From Tetranychus cinnabarinus (taxonomy: Eukaryota; Arthropoda; Arachnida; Trombidiformes; Tetranychidae), in contig WHVY01000008.1 in NCBI GenBank assembly GCA_022266195.1, positions 1,364,001-1,428,000 of the forward strand: DNA of 64,000 bases, in the 5' to 3' direction. Of this stretch, positions 60,501-64,000 are shown piece by piece (within the stretch, counting starts at the first letter, position 1; each line of letters starts with the position of its first letter). The position numbers and the translations under genes are program-made. Under the pieces are notes generated by a model that saw only the letters and a program-made list of their open reading frames with translations, did no database searches and was not told the DNA's origin.

Positions 60501-61768
60501 CCTTTAGCTATACCAGTAATTTCATTCCCATCTCCAATAGTCAAAGGTATTGGCTCTTCCAATTCAACAAATTCACTAAAACTATAAATGTCACTGGTAC
60601 AGTGATAAGAGCAACCTGAGTCCCAATACCAAACTAACTCATTTGATCTTTTTTCATGAGCTGTATAAGCAATATCATGTTCATTACTTGTTTCATTTTC
60701 ATTGTTAGTCAAAGCTACATTAGCTTGTTGATCGTTATTTCTGTTTAAATAATTATTTCTGTTGGACGGTAAGTTAACATTGCTAGGACGCTGAAAGTTC
60801 CTATTTCCTCTGAAATTATTGTTGTGATTACTTGAGTAATTTTGTCTGTTATAATTGTTATTACTATTGAAATTATCGTTAGTTCTACTCTGGTTGTTGC
60901 ATCGGTTTGAATTATGTTTGAAGTTACTTGATTGAGCATTCCAATTGTTTCTGTTATTTTTATTTATGTTATTTCTAAATGAATTATTGTTACTGTTGCT
61001 GTTTGCTCTTCTTCTACAATCATTCTTCAGGTGTCCTTTAAGACCACAATTGAAACAAAATTTATCTTTCACATTATAATGAATTTTATTCGCAGGTTTA
61101 ACTAACAAGGCTTCACCTTTCTTACTCGGGTTACCTTCATTCAAACGTTTTTCTGTCCGCAAGAGATTAGCTTTCAACTGAGCTAAAGTAATTGAATCGC
61201 CTGTATCGATTCTCATTTCAATATTTTGTCGGAAATTTTCATAAACAATCGGTAAATCATCTAAAACTTTCATTACAAGATTTTCTTCATCAACATCAAT
61301 TTTACGATCTTTATTTAACTTAATAGCAGTCTCAAGTTCGGAGAAATAACTAGCAACTGTGTGAGCCGAAGTGAACTTAACTTCAATGATTTTTCTTTTA
61401 ACACTGAATGAGCTTTGTTTGGTTCGCTCTTCTCTAAAATTAATTATATTGGTAAACATTTCATGAGCAGTGGTAGCATTAATAAATAAACTTGTTAGAC
61501 TTACATCTTCGGAATCAATGCTAAGCATGATTAGTTGTTGAGCGGTGGAGTCCTTGACATCCCATTCGTTGATTTCGGTGTTTCTTCGGGTGATGTCACG
61601 TTGAGTGAGAGTAAGAATCTCATCAGCATTGTATTCCGATGGACGTGATGATGAACCGTCGAGGACTTGAAGTATTCCTTTGGATCTACAGATGGTTTCG
61701 ATGGATCTTTTCCAAACATAATAATTCGTCTTGGTCAATTTAATAACTTGGATATCGTTGGTAATCAT
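57599..61768 (-). CDS. Copia Gag-Pol polyprotein, intact (1389 aa)
   Basis: One frame from ATG 61768 to TAA 57599, no breaks. Gag: residues 1-250 with the UBN2-type retrotransposon gag region and a CCHC knuckle C238-C241-H246-C251, followed by an Asn-rich stretch (about 255-350). Protease: D383-S-G in YWDSGCSYH. Integrase: zinc site H521, H526, C555, C558, then D585, D648 and E684 (the DD35E spacing is exact), with YTPQQNG before the Glu. Reverse transcriptase: from about 890 with FDVKTAFLYGDL and the catalytic YVDD at 1076-1079. RNase H: D1242, E1285 and D1319. The order PR-IN-RT-RH is diagnostic for Ty1/copia. The single Gag-Pol frame needs no frameshift; the Gag excess must come from another route, for example splicing as in Drosophila copia. 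ATG choice follows the family N-terminus (L-x-x-x-N-Y-x-x-W). Confidence 0.97.
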   Translation of the reverse strand: MITNDIQVIKLTKTNYYVWKRSIETICRSKGILQVLDGSSSRPSEYNADEILTLTQRDITRRNTEINEWDVKDSTAQQLIMLSIDSEDVSLTSLFINATTAHEMFTNIINFREERTKQSSFSVKRKIIEVKFTSAHTVASYFSELETAIKLNKDRKIDVDEENLVMKVLDDLPIVYENFRQNIEMRIDTGDSITLAQLKANLLRTEKRLNEGNPSKKGEALLVKPANKIHYNVKDKFCFNCGLKGHLKNDCRRRANSNSNNNSFRNNINKNNRNNWNAQSSNFKHNSNRCNNQSRTNDNFNSNNNYNRQNYSSNHNNNFRGNRNFQRPSNVNLPSNRNNYLNRNNDQQANVALTNNENETSNEHDIAYTAHEKRSNELVWYWDSGCSYHCTSDIYSFSEFVELEEPIPLTIGDGNEITGIAKGTVLAECFDGKKWNKCKLENVLFTPRLGKFNLFSWMQAMKKGYKLFSSLEGTEISDSKTGKVLMTCRPVGNSFVLNLKTRKDENNFALVARDASLSEWHKRLAHVNVHKIIEMSKEGLLPKIKIDCDPNKFVCDGCMKGKMCSKSFKTAVPREVKVGEAFHCDLVGPMEVSSIRGSNYALVIKDEFSSFRSIYFITHKSDTFSKIDEHIKETEKVTGAKVKIMRSDNGLEFVNSRVETILKNNVITHELSCPYTPQQNGLIERENRSIAELARSMLFGSKLPKRLWAEAMNTAVYVMNLVINKKHKGITPYELWYNKKPCYDHLRVFGCVVYVKIPDQQRKKWDAKSKKCIFIGYTESTKNYRVYDPFTNKISVTCNVKFSENDDNGEATIESVNNDEVVNLRKLCGVNDEDENENDNDSDSDETIIYDPLDEDELTNLNLKGNSFVNLCLASIADNSLEPISYDEAMNSADSVNWLNAMKDEMKSLNENNVYDLVDLPKGKRVISCRWVYRIKRKSDGTIERFKARLVAKGYSQKYGVDYFETYSPVARYDSIRAILSIAAANKMYLLQFDVKTAFLYGDLYEEIYMQQPVGFDDKSGKVFKLKKGLYGLKQAPRQWNAKIVEFFTNHKFTQCKADQCIFVNNQNALTICVIYVDDGLVISTNKNELEKLTNSLSKAFDMKFQSPQVFVGMEIIQSPDRSSIKIKQSAYIKSLLKRFHMENCKPIGSPGDPNLKLIATNDAPDASIPYQEAVGALLYLSIISRPDITFQVNKASQFNSCYNDIHWGAIKKIFRYLKGTIDHGIIYNYPNPDLQLNGYCDADFGGDLVKRKSTNGFTVTLGDSPVSWASRLQKSVALSTTEAEYVSISECTKDVLWYIQLLTELHVNLTTPITIYSDNQGAILLSKNSCLPKLTKHIDMRFHFIRDLQENGKIRIEYIPTTKQPADMLTKSLTPANLSKCINLLNIS

Positions 61769-61890
61769 GATGGTATTGCCAGTGATGGTTATTTAAAAAG
61801 ATGATGTACAATAGGTGAACACAATAGCCAATATTCAGGCTCCAAGATTTAGTATCAAAATACTGAGACAAACAAACACAAGTCAACAAA

Positions 61891-61910
61891 GCGTGACTGG
61901 GCCCATAACC
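61891..61910 (-). other. Primer-binding site matching the interior of tRNA-iMet
   Basis: The plus strand reads GCGTGACTGGGCCCATAACC, directly next to the 5' LTR. Initiator tRNA-Met from its D arm to the anticodon loop reads GCGTGCTGGGCCCATAACC (from memory), so the match is full except one extra A. Drosophila copia is known to prime from a 5' half of this tRNA, cut in the anticodon loop. The same mode is inferred here. Confidence 0.85.
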
Positions 61911-62980
61911 TGTTGGTTATGATGGTGAATTTAATAAGGTTAAAGATGAATCAAATGAAACAAAACACACGGTCAATATTCAGACCAAACAGACATGAAG
62001 TCAAAATATTCAATTTAAACAAGTTTATTCAAAATTGTTAAAGATGATGAAGAAGCAATTGACAGATTCAACTTTTAGTGAATTAACACCAAGAGGACAA
62101 TACAGTAATGATACAAAAACTAGTTAAGTTGAAATGGTCTCAACATAAGACAAAAATACACCATAAGTGTTAAGGTGACATTTTAGGTATTTATAGTAGG
62201 GCAGGTAAGACAGCCCTTTTGAGTCCTCGGTGAGTAAGAGTTTGTTTGACGGTTGAGATGGACAAGTGGAAGAAAACCAAGGAATGTGAGTTCCTCTAGG
62301 GATTTGTGTTTGTTTGTAGCAAGAGGTTGAAAATAGCTTAAGCAAGTAAAAATGGTCAAGTTGAAGGGTCAAAATAGCTTCTAGGTTTAAGGAGTGAAAT
62401 TAGGTGTTGTAGTTAGTTAGAGTAGGTGAATAGTAAATGATTAAAGAAAGAATCAAGTTATTAGGTTGAATGGTTGAGGTACAGTGGACACTTTCCCTAG
62501 GACTTTTGAGGGTTCATAGTTCATGGAGAAACTGAGGTTTTCTCATGAACTATGAGTCGTACAGGTAAACGAATGTTACCACCAGATTTGTCTCAACGAG
62601 AGGAAGCTAATGATATGTAGAAATATCAAGGAATACCAAAGGTTCCTTATTCAGTAGCTTCATATGGTGAAATGAATGGGAAAAGGTCAAAATAAGGGTT
62701 TTTCATAGTTAACACTGAAATGACTGATCAGGTCAAAACTAATTATAAATCATTAAGTTCATGATGATGAACTATGACTTATTAAAGTGTTAAATATTAG
62801 TCAGAGTCATTATTGGTGAAGTTGGAAGATGTAACGAGAAAAAGTGAAAAAAGTCAAAAATTGAAATGAATTTAGATTGAAGGCAAATCATGACTAATAA
62901 GTCAAATTGAACATTTAGATAGATAGAAGGGTTAGTTTAAGTTATAATAAATAAAGTAATGTTGATATTTTCAACCAACA
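61911..62980 (-). repeat. 5' LTR of the copia element
   Basis: 1070 bp, TGTTGGTT...AACCAACA, next to target duplication AAAGT. Read on the minus strand: U3 to about 62160, then R/U5 with AATAAA at 62029-62024, ending at the PBS. U3/R limits are estimated from the TATA box only. Confidence 0.95.
62188..62195 (-). promoter_or_regulatory. TATA box of the copia LTR promoter
   Basis: TATAAATA on the minus strand within CTACTATAAATACC, about 160 bp upstream of an AATAAA signal. This gives a conventional U3-R layout with transcription starting near 62160. Confidence 0.6.
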
Positions 62981-62985
62981 AAAGT

Positions 62986-64000
62986 TAATTGTAAATTGAT
63001 TACAATTGAAAACCTTAAAGCTAAACAGAAACTCAGCAAAAGTTCTGAGGAAAAAGTCATGAATAACAGAACAAGATAATCATTCATTTCCATCTAATTT
63101 TCATGATTCACTGTAAAGACCCGATTGATGAAGCTTTACTCAACCTAATGGGTTGCTTGTTCTGGGTCAGACCGACGACTATCAATAACTACACCGCAAT
63201 GAAAAGACAATGAATTATGATGTTTCCGATAAGAGTTGAAATTGATAAATTTAATATTAAATTGGTGCCATTGCTGCCGATATCTTGTACAATTTATCAT
63301 CAAAATAATTGATTTTTGGCAAATTAACCTTTCCACAATGATTATATCTCACAATGTTTCAACAGATGACAAAGTTCAACTCAATTAACTAATTAATCTG
63401 AGATTACATTGACTAATACAAGAGATGTTTACACGTGACCAGAACCAGAATTTTATTCAATCAGATTAAGATTATCATATGTCTCTATGATATTATCCTT
63501 TTTCGTCATCTTTCATCATCTTCATCATTCTCATGTTAACCAATCTTCATTACAATAATGAATTCTGGTGAAACAAAACAACAAGCAAAAATAAAGCTTT
63601 TCTTCCTTAAAGGTAACTTTACTGCAACACATGAGAACCTGTTTTCCTTGCCTGATCATCCTTTTACCAGCTTTTAGCCCAAACTCATCTTCCATATCCT
63701 CATCTTCATCATCTCTCAATGGGACTCTTTTATCCAATCATATGAACACGAGAGCAAAAAATGAATTTAATCTCAACAAAACCCAAACATTTAAAAACGC
63801 AACCAAAACATTCACCTAATTTCATCTTGAAGATGATTCTTCACTTGATTACAAAAAGCAACTCATTTTTGATACTTTTATGCCATTATTTTTATCCATC
63901 ATCATCATTCTTATCATCACTTATTTTCCTTCTTTTCTGGGTAAACATGCAATGATAAGGAAAAGTTCAATTTTTATCCTTTCAGATTTGAGCATCATCA
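62986..64000. other. No supported gene
   Basis: AT-rich sequence right of the copia insertion. An acidic minus-strand open stretch near 63600-63737 (RDDEDEDMEDEFG then basic residues) ends near a possible GTAAAG donor and might be an exon, but nothing else supports it. TCATCA-type words recur at 63490-63530 and 63690-63720. Confidence 0.4.

Larger units (their letters stand above)
56503..62980 (-). mobile_element. Complete Ty1/copia LTR retrotransposon
   Basis: Two LTRs (56503-57571 and 61911-62980) start TGTTGGTT and end AACCAACA. They are flanked by a 5-bp target duplication AAAGT (56498-56502 and 62981-62985). Transcription is on the minus strand, so the right LTR is the 5' LTR. The order is 5' LTR, PBS (61891-61910), 142-nt leader, one polyprotein frame, polypurine tract (57572-57582), 3' LTR. 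The only LTR difference I noticed is one A in an A/T run near the end (GTTATAATA(A)ATAAAG). Every part required for retrotransposition is present and unbroken, so the copy is young and may be active. Confidence 0.97.

Noticed and set aside
63600..63737. Acidic open stretch with possible donor
   Set aside because: Acidic run comes from a TCATCT-type repeat read on the minus strand; no second exon.

Overview
The window is AT-rich eukaryotic nuclear DNA with spliced genes (introns of about 60-80 nt as well as kilobase introns), a cytosolic-type tRNA gene and several classes of transposable element. Gene content (a NOL4 homologue, RCL1, mu-class GST fragments, a DM9/DUF3421 protein, an LDLa-MAM fragment) points to an arthropod. 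The short introns and the duplicated mu-class GSTs would fit a mite or other chelicerate, but that is a guess and no species can be named.

1-16 kb is an accessory, repeat-rich block. It holds a decayed LINE (ORF1 with zinc knuckles, start of ORF2), relics of two LTR elements, three short inverted-repeat elements (MITEs), and a 2.4 kb mobile element at 7225-9645. That element has 132/133-bp nearly identical terminal inverted repeats and a perfect 6-bp target duplication (GCTATG). It encodes a TBP-like protein, a protein resembling the transcription coactivator PC4, an unknown Cys/His protein with a coiled coil, and a 39-residue membrane micro-protein. Three TATA boxes lie in front of its reading frames. 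I consider it the most interesting object in the window. Next to it are a membrane-anchored DM9 gene (minus strand), an LDLa-MAM fragment broken by one in-frame stop, and two copies of a decayed mu-class GST fragment in a diverged segmental duplication.

16.8-19.6 kb holds two minus-strand genes: RCL1 (18S rRNA processing factor, two exons) and an uncharacterised 286-residue protein. 19.6-31 kb shows no gene I can support. 31-34.2 kb holds a plus-strand, three-exon gene for a single-pass membrane protein with a degenerate C2-like region. 36.6-47.4 kb is a NOL4 homologue on the minus strand, with eight coding exons joined here in consistent phase; its 5' exon(s) are not found. A tRNA-Arg(CCT) gene lies just upstream of its first visible exon.

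47.7-56.5 kb is gene-poor, with long pyrimidine-rich stretches and TCATCA microsatellites. 56.5-63.0 kb is a complete Ty1/copia retrotransposon on the minus strand: near-identical LTRs, 5-bp target duplication, an uninterrupted 1389-residue polyprotein, and a primer-binding site matching the interior of initiator tRNA-Met, the known copia half-tRNA priming mode.
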